Part shown: positions 6,531 to 6,714 of the stretch, in pieces
Position numbering within the stretch: position 1 is the first letter of the stretch
Layout: every line of letters begins with the position of its first letter
NCBI GenBank assembly: GCA_020249415.1
Contig: JADCFR010000232.1
Span: forward strand, 1 to 6,714
DNA: 6,714 nucleotides
From: Roseomonas sp.
Lineage (GTDB): Bacteria; Pseudomonadota; Alphaproteobacteria; Acetobacterales; Acetobacteraceae
Reading direction: 5' to 3'
Translations under genes and position numbers: made by a program
The notes under the pieces: generated by a model
The model's database searches: none
Seen by the model: the letters and a program-made list of their open reading frames with translations, nothing else
Told to the model about the DNA's origin: nothing

Positions 6531-6714
6531 ATGGATCTGATAATTAAGGGCAATTGCGTCGTAACGCCTTACGCCATTGGCCCGGCGGAAATCGGCATCG
6601 CGGGCGAGAAGATTGTCGCCATTGCCGCACCTGGCAGTCTAACCATACCGGGCCGCGCGCGCGTGGTGGAAGCCGGCGACAGCATCGTGATGCCGGGTGG
6701 TATTGATCCGCACA
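6531..6714 (+). CDS. Dihydropyrimidinase/hydantoinase-type amidohydrolase, 3'-truncated
   Basis: This is the first 61 codons of a cyclic-amidohydrolase gene that runs off the right edge of the window; full-length relatives are about 450-490 residues. The N-terminus begins MDLIIKGNCVVTPYAIGPAE and continues IGIAGEKIVAIAAPG (21-35), the beta-sandwich strand pattern of this superfamily. It is followed by IVMPGGIDPH (52-61). In the family, PGGIDPH is the start of the metal-binding HxH motif, so His61 would be the first metal ligand; the second histidine lies just past the end. Members open hydantoins, dihydropyrimidines or allantoin by hydrolysing a cyclic amide, and the particular substrate cannot be told from this fragment. 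ATG at 6531 has GGGG (6519-6522) 8 bases upstream, within a hairpin. No promoter is evident between this start and the terminator hairpin at 6461-6487. Confidence 0.85.
   Translation, partial: MDLIIKGNCVVTPYAIGPAEIGIAGEKIVAIAAPGSLTIPGRARVVEAGDSIVMPGGIDPH

Overview
The window looks like ordinary chromosome from a moderately GC-rich proteobacterium. Codon use, the dense ATGA/GTGA-type gene overlaps and the gene families suggest an alphaproteobacterium, possibly from Rhodospirillales/Acetobacteraceae. That placement is an inference from style and has low confidence. All genes are on the + strand. I see no mobile element, tRNA, rRNA, CRISPR array or sign of recent transfer, and no gene-free stretch over about 85 bases.

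Bases 1-4848 hold a five-gene ABC importer operon of the peptide/opine/nickel (Dpp/Opp/Gsi) class. In order these are the 3' two-thirds of a family-5 solute-binding protein (cut by the left edge), a DppB/GsiC-type permease, a DppC/GsiD-type permease, a DppD-type ATPase and a DppF-type ATPase. The last four overlap one another by 8, 4 and 4 bases. The binding-protein gene is separated from the permeases by 28 bases that contain a perfect 10-bp inverted repeat around a TTG start codon.

Bases 4863-5891 follow 14 bases after the importer. They encode a zinc-dependent deacylase of the succinylglutamate desuccinylase/aspartoacylase superfamily, closest in motifs to the DoeB/EutE group that deacetylates N-acetyl-diaminobutyrate in ectoine breakdown. 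The simplest reading is that the importer brings in a small amidated or acylated amino-acid-like compound or peptide and the deacylase removes its acyl group in the cytoplasm. The actual substrate cannot be read from the sequence.

Bases 5892-6487 are a separate unit: an extended -10 promoter, a SlyB/17-kDa-antigen type glycine-zipper outer-membrane lipoprotein gene, and a hairpin terminator. The window ends with the first 61 codons of a dihydropyrimidinase/hydantoinase-type amidohydrolase. Its leader contains a second hairpin that covers the ribosome binding site. The most interesting non-coding signals are the two hairpins that appear to mask ribosome binding sites, at 1048-1083 and 6490-6522. 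I found no evidence of a wholly new system.
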